Assembly (NCBI GenBank): GCA_017419325.1
Contig: JAFOLN010000358.1
Coordinates: 1 to 7,411 of the forward strand
Source: Clostridia bacterium
GTDB lineage: Bacteria > Bacillota > Clostridia > Oscillospirales > RGIG577
Direction of reading: 5' to 3'
Length of the DNA stretch: 7,411 bases
This document shows, one piece after another, positions 1-7,021 of the stretch; the first letter of the stretch is position 1, and each line of letters opens with the position of its first letter. The notes below the pieces were generated by a model. The model did not search any database. It was not told the DNA's origin and saw nothing but the letters and a program-made list of their open reading frames with translations. The position numbers and the translations under genes were made by a program.

Positions 1-552
1 CCCCGCGTCCCAGACGTGGCAGGTGTCAATGCACACGCCGAGCTTTTCCTTAAGCGTCACTCTGTCGATTATCTCACGAAGCTCGCTGAAATTCGAGCCC
101 ACCTCGCTTCCCTTGCCCGCCATAGTCTCAAGAAGCACCGTGGTGGACTGGTCGGGCTTAAGGCTATCGTTAAGGAGAGCTGAGATATATTCAATTCCCT
201 TTTCCACGCCCTGTCCCACATGGCTGCCGGGATGGAAGTTATAGTAGTTCCCCGGCGTATATTCAAGGCGGGCAAGGTCGTCCTTAAAAGTATCAAGCGC
301 GAAGGTGCGCTTTTTTTCGTCCGCGGCGCAGGCATTTAACGTATAGGGCGCATGGGCCACTACGGGGCCTATACCCGATTCTCCCGCCGCTTCGAGATAT
401 TTTTTCACGTCATCCTCGTCTATGGCCTTTGCGGAGCCGCCGCGGGGATTTCTCGTGAAAAACTGAAAAGTGGTGCCGTTTACGTAAACGGCGTCTTTAT
501 ACATATTGTAATAACCTTTCGACGACGAAAGGTGACATCCGATTTTTAACAT
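1..552 (-). CDS. nfo: Endonuclease IV (AP endonuclease), N-terminal part, cut by window edge
   Basis: Class II apurinic/apyrimidinic endonuclease of the Nfo/Apn1 family, a TIM-barrel three-zinc enzyme that cuts the DNA backbone 5' to abasic sites in base excision repair in the cytoplasm. The frame is open from ATG at 552 to base 1, giving 184 codons of an expected 275-300, so the C-terminal third is missing only because the window ends. Visible family motifs include the start MLKIGCHLSSSKG, FQFFTRNPR (about residues 29-37), AHAPY with zinc ligand H67, NFHPGSH with H107 and H111, LLETMAG with E142, and GVCIDTCH with D176 and H179. They sit at almost the same positions as in E. coli Nfo. The start is fixed by GGAGG five bases upstream (558-562). 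It follows nspC by 16 nt, so it is probably the distal gene of the polyamine operon. Functional assignment is very secure; co-transcription is inferred from spacing. Confidence 0.97.
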   Translation of the reverse strand, partial: MLKIGCHLSSSKGYYNMYKDAVYVNGTTFQFFTRNPRGGSAKAIDEDDVKKYLEAAGESGIGPVVAHAPYTLNACAADEKKRTFALDTFKDDLARLEYTPGNYYNFHPGSHVGQGVEKGIEYISALLNDSLKPDQSTTVLLETMAGKGSEVGSNFSELREIIDRVTLKEKLGVCIDTCHVWDAG

Positions 553-568
553 TATTTCCTCCAAAGAC

Positions 569-1699
569 TTATGAAAGCCTCATTTTAAAATCCTCATATC
601 CGAAGCTTTTCACAAGCTCGGTCTCGCCGTTTTCACGGAGTACGGCTATCGACGGAAGGCACATGCCGTTGAAGGTGTTGTTCTTCACCATGGAATATAT
701 GGCCATATCCTCAAAAATGAGCCTGTCGCCCTCCGAAAGCGGGCTGTCGAAGGAATAGTCGCCTATTATGTCCCCCGCCAGGCACGTTGCGCCCGCAAGG
801 CGGTACGTATGCGCCTTTTCTCCCGCCTTGCCGCTTTTGTACAGCGGCGGACGGTAGGGCATCTCTATGACGTCCGGCATGTGGCAGGCCGCCGATGCGT
901 CAAGAAGCGCGATGTCGATGCCGTTATGAACAACGTCCAGAACGGCGGTCACAAGATACCCCGCATTAAGCGCCACGGCCTCCCCCGGTTCGAGGTATAC
1001 CTGCACGCCGTATTTTTCCTTAAATCGGCGGACGGCGCAAATGAGCGCGTCCCTGTCGTAATCCTCGCGGGTTATGTGGTGGCCGCCGCCGAAGTTTACC
1101 CATTTCATGCGGCCGAGAAATTCGCCGAACTTCTCCTCCACCGCAGAAAGCGTCTCGATGAGCGCGTCGCTGTTCTGCTCGCAGAGCGTGTGAAAATGAA
1201 GCCCCTCGATGCCGGAAAGCAGGTCTTCACGAAAGGCGGCGCGGGTTACTCCCAGCCTTGAGCCGGGAGCACAGGGGTCGTATATCGCGTGATCCTGGGT
1301 AGAATGCTCCGGATTTATGCGTATGCCGCAGCTTACGCCGCAAGACAGCGCCGCATCCTTATACTTTTCCCACTGTGAAAAGGAGTTGAACACGATATGA
1401 CCGCATATCTTTACGATATCATCAAAGTCGCGGGGGTCGTAGGCCGCCGCGAATACGTGGGTCTCCTTTCCCATGTGCTCGTGCCCGAGGCGCGCCTCGA
1501 AAAGACCGCTTGCGGTGGTGCCGTCAAGATACTGCCCTATAAGCGGATAGAGCGAGAACATGGAAAACGCCTTCTGAGCAAGCAGGATTTTGCATCCTGC
1601 CTGCTCCTTAACGTCTTTAAGTATCTTTAAGTTTTCCTTAAGCTTCCCCTCGTCAACAACATAGCACGGCGTGGGAAGCGATAAAAGCCTGTCCTTCAT
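569..1699 (-). CDS. nspC: Carboxynorspermidine/carboxyspermidine decarboxylase
   Basis: PLP-dependent fold-III (alanine-racemase fold) decarboxylase that removes the carboxyl group of carboxyspermidine or carboxynorspermidine, giving spermidine or norspermidine. It is 376 aa, the usual family length. Seen: the PLP lysine in LLAQKAFS (K43), HTLCEQNS (about 170-177) characteristic of this subfamily, the phosphate-binding glycines in VNFGGGHH (204-206), EPGEA (237-241), the second-subunit active-site CLAGD (C306, D310) and YSMVKNNTFNG (Y335). The frame continues upstream to an ATG at 1747, but the start at 1699 is preferred. It overlaps the stop of the dehydrogenase gene as TGATG, has GGTGG four bases upstream, and gives the normal N-terminus. 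The weak ribosome site suggests translational coupling to the upstream gene. The preceding dehydrogenase makes its substrate. The choice between spermidine and norspermidine cannot be read from sequence; putrescine supply from the same operon favours spermidine. Confidence 0.95.
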   Translation of the reverse strand: MKDRLLSLPTPCYVVDEGKLKENLKILKDVKEQAGCKILLAQKAFSMFSLYPLIGQYLDGTTASGLFEARLGHEHMGKETHVFAAAYDPRDFDDIVKICGHIVFNSFSQWEKYKDAALSCGVSCGIRINPEHSTQDHAIYDPCAPGSRLGVTRAAFREDLLSGIEGLHFHTLCEQNSDALIETLSAVEEKFGEFLGRMKWVNFGGGHHITREDYDRDALICAVRRFKEKYGVQVYLEPGEAVALNAGYLVTAVLDVVHNGIDIALLDASAACHMPDVIEMPYRPPLYKSGKAGEKAHTYRLAGATCLAGDIIGDYSFDSPLSEGDRLIFEDMAIYSMVKNNTFNGMCLPSIAVLRENGETELVKSFGYEDFKMRLS

Positions 1700-2901
1700 C
1701 AGTCCACCAATACGGGATTGAAGTCTTCTTCCCACGGAAGTCCCCATTTGTTCAATGCGTCCATGAACGGGTCGGGGTCGAACTGCTCAATGTTCCATAC
1801 GCCGGGGCGCATCCATTTGCCCGTCATAACGAGCATTGCGCCTATCATCGCGGGAACGCCCGTCGTGTAGGAGATGGCCTGACTGCCCACTTCCTTATAG
1901 CATTCCTGATGGTCGCAGATGTTGTAAAGATAATAAGTCTTGTCCTTGCCGTCCTTCTTTCCACGGAAGATGCAGCCTATATTCGTCTTGCCGACGGTGC
2001 GCGGGCCCAGAGTCGCCGGGTCGGGCAGCACGGCCTTTAAGAACTGGAGCGGCACTATCATCTTGCCCTCGTACTCTATCGGCTCTATGGACGTCATGCC
2101 CACGTTTTCAAGGCACTTTAAGTGGGTAAGGTAGCTTTGGCCGAAGGTCATAAAGAAGCGTATGCGCTTTATGCCCTTAATGTTCAGTGCAAGGCTTTCA
2201 AGCTCCTCGTGGTGAAGAAGGTACATATCCTTTTTGCCCACGCCCTTGAAGTCGTACTCGCGCTTTATCTCCATGGGCTTCGTCTCTACCCAGTGACCGT
2301 CCTCCCAGTAGCTGCCGTTCGCGGAGACCTCGCGTATGTTTATCTCGGGATTGAAGTTGGTGGCGAAGGGATAGCCGTGGTCGCCGCCGTTGCAGTCGAG
2401 TATGTCTATATAATTTATCTCATCGAACTGGTGCTTCATCGCATATGCGGAGAAAACGCCCGTAACGCCGGGGTCGAAGCCGCTGCCGAGAAGCGCGCAG
2501 ATGCCCGCCTCTTTGAACTTCTCCATATATGCCCACTGCCACTTGTACTCGAACTTCGCGGTATCAAGGGGCTCGTAATTGGCGGTGTCGATGTAATGGG
2601 TCTTCGTTTTAAGGCAGGCGTCCATTATCGTAAGATCCTGATAAGGAAGCGCAAGGTTCAAAACAACATTGGGCTTGAAATCGTTTATGAGAGCCACAAG
2701 CTCGTCCACGTTGTCCGCGTCCACCTTTGCGGTGTGTATCTTCGTTTTCGTGGTGCCGGAGAGCTTATCCTTCAAGGCGTCGCACTTTGACTTGGTGCGG
2801 CTTGCTATCATTATCTCCTCAAAGACCTCGCTGTTCTGGCAGCACTTGTGGATGGCAACGCTCGCCACGCCTCCGCAGCCGATTATCATACATTTTCCCA
2901 T
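1699..2901 (-). CDS. Carboxynorspermidine/carboxyspermidine dehydrogenase (saccharopine dehydrogenase family)
   Basis: NADPH-dependent enzyme of the saccharopine dehydrogenase/Lys1-like family. It condenses aspartate beta-semialdehyde with a diamine (putrescine or 1,3-diaminopropane) and reduces the Schiff base to carboxyspermidine or carboxynorspermidine. The protein is 400 aa, full length for the family. Seen: an N-terminal Rossmann motif IIGCGGVAS (G8, G10, G11); SRTKSK at 34-39, where a basic residue after the second strand fits NADPH; NLALPYQD (82-89); GFDPGVTGVFSAYA (141-154); and the carboxyspermidine-dehydrogenase-like stretch LDCNGGDHGYPFATNFNPE (168-186). GGGAGG seven bases upstream (2909-2914) sets the start. 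It lies 30 nt after speB and overlaps nspC by one base, the usual pairing with its decarboxylase. Substrate is uncertain: agmatine is another possible amine acceptor, as in the carboxyaminopropylagmatine route known from cyanobacteria. I give no symbol because naming varies (CASDH, CANSDH, lys1-like). Confidence 0.93.
   Translation of the reverse strand: MGKCMIIGCGGVASVAIHKCCQNSEVFEEIMIASRTKSKCDALKDKLSGTTKTKIHTAKVDADNVDELVALINDFKPNVVLNLALPYQDLTIMDACLKTKTHYIDTANYEPLDTAKFEYKWQWAYMEKFKEAGICALLGSGFDPGVTGVFSAYAMKHQFDEINYIDILDCNGGDHGYPFATNFNPEINIREVSANGSYWEDGHWVETKPMEIKREYDFKGVGKKDMYLLHHEELESLALNIKGIKRIRFFMTFGQSYLTHLKCLENVGMTSIEPIEYEGKMIVPLQFLKAVLPDPATLGPRTVGKTNIGCIFRGKKDGKDKTYYLYNICDHQECYKEVGSQAISYTTGVPAMIGAMLVMTGKWMRPGVWNIEQFDPDPFMDALNKWGLPWEEDFNPVLVD
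1704..1708 (-). promoter_or_regulatory. Ribosome binding site of nspC, overlapping the CASDH gene end
   Basis: GGTGG read on the minus strand lies four bases before the ATG at 1699 and inside the last codons of the dehydrogenase gene. It is a weaker match than the AGGAGG-like sites of the other genes. Together with the TGATG stop/start overlap, it supports the shorter NspC start and re-initiation by ribosomes finishing the upstream gene. Confidence 0.6.
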
Positions 2902-2931
2902 TGTAATACCTCCCTTTTCAAAGTTAAAAAA

Positions 2932-3777
2932 TCAAAGCATCTGAAGAATTATCTCTCTTGTTATCTTACAGGCCGCCGCGGTGGATATGCCGCTTTGGTC
3001 GTAATGCGGCGAAAGCTCGTTTATATCGCACGCCACTATGTCAAGCTTATTAAGTAAAAGCAGAGCGTCCATAAGCTCCTTGAAGCTCACTCCCCCTGCC
3101 TCAGGCGTTCCCGTGCCGGGAAATGCCGACGGGTCAAGCACGTCAAGGTCCAAAGAAAAATACACGGGCTTTCCTTTAAGCCGTTCAACCGTTTCGGAAA
3201 ACCCCTCAAGGTCGAATTTATGGAGCTTGGTATGCGTTTTTGCAAACTCAAATTCGTATTTCTCGCCGCTTCTTATGCCGAACTGGTGAAGCCTTCCGTC
3301 GCCCAAAATGCGCCACACCTGCTTCATTACGGTGGAATGGGAAAGCTCCTCGCCTATATATTCGTCACGCAGGTCCGTATGGGCATCAAAATGCACCACA
3401 TGGACGTCGGGATAAGCTCTTGCCACGGCGCGCATGGCTCCGAGCGTCACAAGATGCTCTCCGCCGAGCATAATAAAGCGTTTCTTTGAAAGAATGACCT
3501 TCTCTGCGTATTCCTCTATCATTTTAAGCACTCTCTCCGTGTTTCCGAAGGGCAGATCGAGGTCGCCGCCGTCGAAGACTTTTACCTCACAAAGGTCGCG
3601 GTCACAGTAGGGCGAATATGTCTCTATGCCGAAGGACTCGGCGCGTATGGCCGAGGGGCCGAAGCGCGTTCCGGGCCGAAACGACGTGGTGCCGTCGAAG
3701 GGCGCGCCGAATATAACGGCCGCCGCCTCGTCAAATTCGGCGTCGCAGCCGATAAAAGTCTGTACGTTCTTATTCAT
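2932..3777 (-). CDS. speB: Agmatinase (ureohydrolase family)
   Basis: Manganese-dependent ureohydrolase that converts agmatine to putrescine and urea in the cytoplasm. It has 281 aa, a typical bacterial agmatinase length, and resembles the Bacillus SpeB type along its whole length. The complete binuclear metal site is visible: GGEH (H108), HFDAHTD (D131, H133, D135) and SLDLDVLDPS (D210, D212). Also visible are SHST (H147), RPGTRFGPSAIR (34-45) and GTGTPEAGG (221-229). The ATG at 3777 lies inside the end of speE (8-nt overlap). AAAGGAG (3785-3791), seven bases upstream, is embedded in the speE coding end. It stands directly downstream of the arginine decarboxylase and speE genes, and the speE-speB order is the same as in Bacillus subtilis. 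A related possibility is N1-aminopropylagmatine ureohydrolase, which has the same fold and cannot be excluded. Confidence 0.95.
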   Translation of the reverse strand: MNKNVQTFIGCDAEFDEAAAVIFGAPFDGTTSFRPGTRFGPSAIRAESFGIETYSPYCDRDLCEVKVFDGGDLDLPFGNTERVLKMIEEYAEKVILSKKRFIMLGGEHLVTLGAMRAVARAYPDVHVVHFDAHTDLRDEYIGEELSHSTVMKQVWRILGDGRLHQFGIRSGEKYEFEFAKTHTKLHKFDLEGFSETVERLKGKPVYFSLDLDVLDPSAFPGTGTPEAGGVSFKELMDALLLLNKLDIVACDINELSPHYDQSGISTAAACKITREIILQML

Positions 3778-4618
3778 TGAGGAGCTCCTTTACATATGTC
3801 GGAAGGGCAAACGCGCCGAAATGCAGGTCCGTGTTGTAGTATTTCGTTTTTATGCCCAGCTCGTTCCACTCGGAGGCGAACATATCGAGCATGGGGTCGA
3901 ACTTCTTCGACGCAAAGCCGAACAGCCAATGGCCCGACGGATAAGTCGGGATATGCGCCTGATAGACGAAGCTTTTGTCAAAAACGCTTTTAATGCGCCT
4001 GTGCGCCGACTGCATATTAACGGCGTCGCCGGGGTAAAACGGGCTTTCGTGCTGATTTATCAGTATGCCGCTGTCGTTTAAGGCACGGTAGCAGTTGCCG
4101 TAGAACTCTTTTGTAAACAGCACCTCTCCCGGGCCGAAGGGGTCGGTGGAATCGACAATTATAAGATCGTATTTATCTGGCGTGCGCCTTACGAATTTAA
4201 GGCCGTCCAAAAACATCAGATTTACGCGGGGGTCTTCAAAGCCCACCGCCGTTTTCGGAAGATATTCCTTACATATCTCGACTACGCGCTCATCTATTTC
4301 CACCACGTCAATGCGCTCTATCGTCTTATACTTCGCAAGCTCACGCATTGCGCCGCCGTCACCCGCGCCTATTATGAGCACCCTCTTTATATTGGGGTTT
4401 ACCACCATGGCGGGGTGGGTTATCATCTCGTGATATATAAATTCGTCGCGTTCGGTAAGCATCATTATGCCGTCCAGCGTAAGAAAGCGGCCGAACTCCT
4501 TTGAATCAAAGACGGATATCCACTGATAATCGCTCTTTTCCTGATATACCTGCCGCGTCACCTTTATAGAAAAGCGCACATTCTCGGTATGATATTCGCT
4601 AAACCATAAGTCGTCCAT
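3770..4618 (-). CDS. speE: Spermidine synthase (polyamine aminopropyltransferase)
   Basis: Transfers the aminopropyl group of decarboxylated S-adenosylmethionine to putrescine, giving spermidine and methylthioadenosine. It has 282 aa, normal for bacterial SpeE. Seen: an N-terminal beta-rich cap with FGRFLTLDG (42-50) and DEFIYHEM (58-65), the methyltransferase-fold SAM-binding GAGDGG (84-89), VVEIDE (105-110) binding the ribose, LDGLKFV (137-143), the catalytic-loop VDSTDP (155-160, D156) and PTYPSGHW (224-231) in the polyamine pocket. The start at 4618 is set by AAAGGAG, which is formed by the last codons of the upstream decarboxylase gene only one base away, so translation is probably coupled. 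It gets its aminopropyl donor from SpeD and its acceptor from SpeA plus SpeB, all in this operon. Aminopropyltransferases can differ in acceptor (putrescine, agmatine, cadaverine, spermidine); putrescine is the likeliest here. Confidence 0.95.
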   Translation of the reverse strand: MDDLWFSEYHTENVRFSIKVTRQVYQEKSDYQWISVFDSKEFGRFLTLDGIMMLTERDEFIYHEMITHPAMVVNPNIKRVLIIGAGDGGAMRELAKYKTIERIDVVEIDERVVEICKEYLPKTAVGFEDPRVNLMFLDGLKFVRRTPDKYDLIIVDSTDPFGPGEVLFTKEFYGNCYRALNDSGILINQHESPFYPGDAVNMQSAHRRIKSVFDKSFVYQAHIPTYPSGHWLFGFASKKFDPMLDMFASEWNELGIKTKYYNTDLHFGAFALPTYVKELLNE

Positions 4619-4619
4619 T

Positions 4620-6065
4620 TTACGCTCCTTTCATTACGTTCAGAAGGCTTACGTCCATGCTCTCGGGACCCGTTATCATACAGCCCTTTGCCTTGGCGTA
4701 TTCAATATATTCAATAATCGCAGGCGTAATCGCCTCGCCGGGCGCAAGAATGGGTATTCCCGGCGGATAGCACATTACGAACTCGGCGCATACCCTGCCC
4801 CGGCACTGTGACAGGGGCAGGCTCTCCTTTTCGGAGTAGAACGCCTGCTGCGGAGACGTTACCACAACGGGGCTTATATATTCGGAGTCCAGCATATCGC
4901 GGTCGTCTCGCTTATAGAGCCTCTGAATCTCCCCCAGCGCGCCTATAAGACGCTCTATCGACTTATTCTTGTCACCCACGGAGATATAGGCAAGGATGTT
5001 GCTTAAGTCGCCGAATTCTATCTGTATGCCGTATTCGTCACGAAGCAGGTCGTATACCTCGATGCCCGCAAGCCCAAGTCCCAGCGTGTTTACGGAAAGC
5101 TTTGTCGTGTCAAAGTCAAAGATGCTGTCGCCGTTTATAAGCTCCTTTGCGTAGGCGTAGTAATCGCCTATGAGGTTTATCTCCTCACGGGCATAATTTG
5201 CGTACCGCTTTACCTTTTCAAATATCTCAACGCCGCGAAGCGCAAGGTTCCGACGTGAGATGTCGAGGCTTGAAAGCAGAAGATAAGACCCCGAAGTGGT
5301 CTGCGTTAAGTTTATTATCTTTCTTACGTAATCCGCGTTTACGCTCTCAGAGCATAAAAGCAGCGAGCTTTGCGTAAGCGAGCCGCCGGATTTGTGCATG
5401 CTCACGGCGGCCATATCGGCGCCCGCGGCCATGGCGGACACGGGCATATCCTTTCCGAAGTAGAAATGCGTGCCGTGGGCCTCGTCCACAAGCACCCTCA
5501 TGCCGTGGGAATGGGCAAGGCCGACTATGCTTTTAAGGTCGGAGCATATGCCGTAATACGTGGGGTTGTTTACAAGTATCGCCCGTGCCGTGGGATTATC
5601 CTCAATGGCGCGCTTTACGTCCGACACGGACATGCCAAGCGCAATGCCAAGCTCCCTGTTTGTCTGTGGGTTTATATATACGGGCTGTGCGCCGCAGAGA
5701 ACAAGGGCGTTTATAACGCTTTGATGGACGTTCCTCGGCAGTATTATCTTGTCCCCCGCCTTTACGTTTGAAAGTATCATGGACTGCACGGAGGAGGTGG
5801 TGCCTCCCACCATGAAAAAGGCGCTTGCCGCCGAAAAAGCCTCCGCGGCAAGCTGCTCCGCTTCTTTTATAACGCTTACGGGATGGCAGAGGTTGTCGAG
5901 GGGCTTCATGGAGTTTACATCCACTGAAAGGCACTTCTCGCCCAAAAACTCGGTAAGCTCCGGATTGCCCTTGCCGTGCTTGTGCCCCGGCACATCAAAG
6001 GGAACGAGCCTGTCGTAGCGCATATGTTCAAGCGCCGAAAGAAGCGGCGCTTTGGACTGGTCCAT
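4620..6065 (-). CDS. speA: Arginine decarboxylase, short SpeA type (Orn/Lys/Arg decarboxylase class-I family)
   Basis: PLP-dependent aspartate-aminotransferase-fold decarboxylase of the Orn/Lys/Arg family, predicted to make agmatine from arginine. At 481 aa it matches the short form of Bacillus SpeA (about 490 aa) and lacks the N-terminal response-regulator-like wing of the 700+ aa enterobacterial enzymes. Seen: DVPGHKHGKG (24-33), VGGTTSSVQSM (86-96), PTYYGICSDL (168-177), DEAHGTHF (194-201; D194 contacts the PLP ring nitrogen), SMHKSGGSLTQSS (222-234; K225 forms the PLP Schiff base), and the C-terminal domain with CYPPGIPILAPGE (432-444). The start at 6065 has a strong AGGAGGTG (6073-6080) seven bases upstream. 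Substrate is inferred from the adjacent agmatinase; lysine or ornithine activity is possible in this family. It begins four bases after the speD stop and ends one base before speE. Confidence 0.92.
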   Translation of the reverse strand: MDQSKAPLLSALEHMRYDRLVPFDVPGHKHGKGNPELTEFLGEKCLSVDVNSMKPLDNLCHPVSVIKEAEQLAAEAFSAASAFFMVGGTTSSVQSMILSNVKAGDKIILPRNVHQSVINALVLCGAQPVYINPQTNRELGIALGMSVSDVKRAIEDNPTARAILVNNPTYYGICSDLKSIVGLAHSHGMRVLVDEAHGTHFYFGKDMPVSAMAAGADMAAVSMHKSGGSLTQSSLLLCSESVNADYVRKIINLTQTTSGSYLLLSSLDISRRNLALRGVEIFEKVKRYANYAREEINLIGDYYAYAKELINGDSIFDFDTTKLSVNTLGLGLAGIEVYDLLRDEYGIQIEFGDLSNILAYISVGDKNKSIERLIGALGEIQRLYKRDDRDMLDSEYISPVVVTSPQQAFYSEKESLPLSQCRGRVCAEFVMCYPPGIPILAPGEAITPAIIEYIEYAKAKGCMITGPESMDVSLLNVMKGA

Positions 6066-6069
6066 TCGT

Positions 6070-6840
6070 TCACACCTCCTGGTATACGTTGGTGCCGCTG
6101 AATATCTCTATCATCTCGCGCCTCAGCGAGTTTGTTATATCAAGTCTTATCTTCGGCGGTATCTCGTACACGTCCGAATTGAAAAGATAATTCTGAAGCA
6201 CGATGTCCTTAATGAGCATTTTCGTATGGAAGATGTTCGACTGATAGACGTTTACGTCCACGGCGTCGTATCTTTGAAGTATATCGTCGTTTATATAGTC
6301 CTGTATCGACGTTATGCTGTGGTCGATAAACAGCTTTTTTCCCTCTATGCTCCTTGTAAAGCCCCTGACGCGGTAGTCCATCGTTATTATATCGGAGTCG
6401 AAGCTGCCGATAAGGAAATCCAGCGTCGAAAGCGGCGTTATTTCGCCGCAGGTGGCAACGTCGATATCCACGCGGAACGTGGCTATGGACGTTTCGGGAT
6501 GGTATTCGGGATATGTATGAACGGTAACGTGGCTCTTGTCAAGATGGGAAACAACGGTCTCCCCGCTCATTACTTTTACCATGCTCTCCTCGGCGATAAG
6601 GAACGTCACGCTGGCCCCCTGGGGCTCATAGTCCTGCTTTGAAATGTTCAGAACCGTCGCGCCTATCATCTCCGTAAGCCGTTTGAGGATAGCCGTAAGA
6701 CGCTCGGAGTTATACTGCTCGTTTATGTATTTTATATAATCCTGCTGTTCACGCGCCGTTTTAGCATAACATATATCGTAAATATTGAAGCTTAAGGACT
6801 TTGTAAGATTGTTAAAGCCGTAAAGTTTCATTTTAGCCAT
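6070..6840 (-). CDS. speD: S-adenosylmethionine decarboxylase proenzyme, E. coli type
   Basis: Pyruvoyl-dependent enzyme that decarboxylates S-adenosylmethionine to give the aminopropyl donor used by SpeE. With 256 aa it belongs to the long E. coli-type (264 aa) class, not the roughly 120-aa Bacillus/Thermotoga class, and it aligns with the E. coli protein nearly throughout. The self-cleavage site is clear in HLDKSHVTVHTYPE: the K102-S103 bond is cut and S103 becomes the pyruvoyl group, leaving a beta chain of about 102 and an alpha chain of about 154 residues. Also seen are KLYGFNNLTKSL near the N-terminus, QDYEPQGASVT, the catalytic cysteine in ATCGEI (C131), DYRVRGFTR and YQSNIFHTKML. The start at 6840 is chosen because GGGGGTG lies five bases upstream and the protein then begins as in E. 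coli. A longer frame from TTG at 6924 would read through the leader hairpin. It is the first gene of the operon, behind a long structured leader. Confidence 0.96.
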   Translation of the reverse strand: MAKMKLYGFNNLTKSLSFNIYDICYAKTAREQQDYIKYINEQYNSERLTAILKRLTEMIGATVLNISKQDYEPQGASVTFLIAEESMVKVMSGETVVSHLDKSHVTVHTYPEYHPETSIATFRVDIDVATCGEITPLSTLDFLIGSFDSDIITMDYRVRGFTRSIEGKKLFIDHSITSIQDYINDDILQRYDAVDVNVYQSNIFHTKMLIKDIVLQNYLFNSDVYEIPPKIRLDITNSLRREMIEIFSGTNVYQEV

Positions 6841-6845
6841 GCTCA

Positions 6846-6852
6846 CACCCCC
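6846..6852 (-). promoter_or_regulatory. Ribosome binding site of speD
   Basis: GGGGGTG on the minus strand lies five bases before the ATG at 6840. It decides between this start and the longer in-frame TTG at 6924. It comes directly after the U-rich tract of the upstream hairpin, so the terminator-like element and the ribosome site form one compact expression platform. Confidence 0.7.
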
Positions 6853-6897
6853 AAAATATAAGAAAAGGATGCACCCAAAGCGCTTGGGCACATCCTT
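6853..6897 (-). terminator. Terminator-like hairpin plus U-rich tract in the speD leader (candidate attenuator)
   Basis: On the minus strand, arms 6897-6884 and 6878-6865 pair over 14 positions around a five-base loop (6883-6879). Two of the pairs are G-U wobbles in the minus-strand RNA but would be A-C mismatches in plus-strand RNA, so the structure favours minus-strand transcription. It is followed by a U-rich run (TTTTCTTATATTTT, 6866-6853; the first two bases also belong to the stem). It stands between the promoter and the first gene of the operon, not after a gene, which is the layout of an attenuator controlled by the upstream RNA. Whether it really stops transcription has not been measured. 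Confidence 0.7.
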
Positions 6898-6914
6898 GTA
6901 AAATGTCGTTTTAA

Positions 6915-7010
6915 GGTCAGTCAAAGCCTTCAGCCGGTATTCGGGCTTTGCGTTTTAAAATCCCTTCAGAGTCTATATAGTAAGAACTACTTTTACTACT
7001 CTTATTGACC
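6915..7010 (-). other. Leader domain closed by GGTCA/TGACC, next to the terminator
   Basis: A 5-bp closing helix (7010-7006 with 6919-6915) brackets two hairpins. One is a two-part stem with AGAGT/ACTCT (7002-6998 with 6972-6968) and AGTAA/TTACT (6997-6993 with 6983-6979). The other is the 7-bp CAAAGCC/GGCTTTG (6950-6944 with 6928-6922), whose loop could be partly closed by CCG/CGG. The closing helix shares two bases with a possible alternative stem that reaches into the terminator, so this is the best candidate for the sensing domain that controls it. Confidence 0.45.
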
Positions 7011-7021
7011 GTTTCACAAGC

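Noticed and set aside
1700..1747. Longer nspC frame from ATG at 1747 (16 extra residues)
   Set aside because: It would overlap the dehydrogenase gene by 49 bases, the extra residues do not look like the family, and the TGATG junction with GGTGG gives the normal length.
2122..2790. 222-codon plus-strand frame opposite the dehydrogenase gene
   Set aside because: It is the antisense shadow of a gene with clear motifs; no ribosome site or known domain. The same holds for the other plus-strand frames, including 809-1261, 3626-4081, 5370-5771 and 6052-6642.
6841..6924. Longer speD reading frame starting with TTG at 6924 (28 extra residues)
   Set aside because: No ribosome site before the TTG, the extension would be encoded by the terminator-like hairpin and U tract, and E. 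coli SpeD starts where the ATG at 6840 does.
6942..6953. ACGCAAAGCC resembling part of the cyclic-di-GMP-I (GEMM) riboswitch core
   Set aside because: Only about ten bases agree. The other conserved GEMM segments and the tetraloop/receptor arrangement are missing, and here the bases are used in a local 7-bp hairpin.
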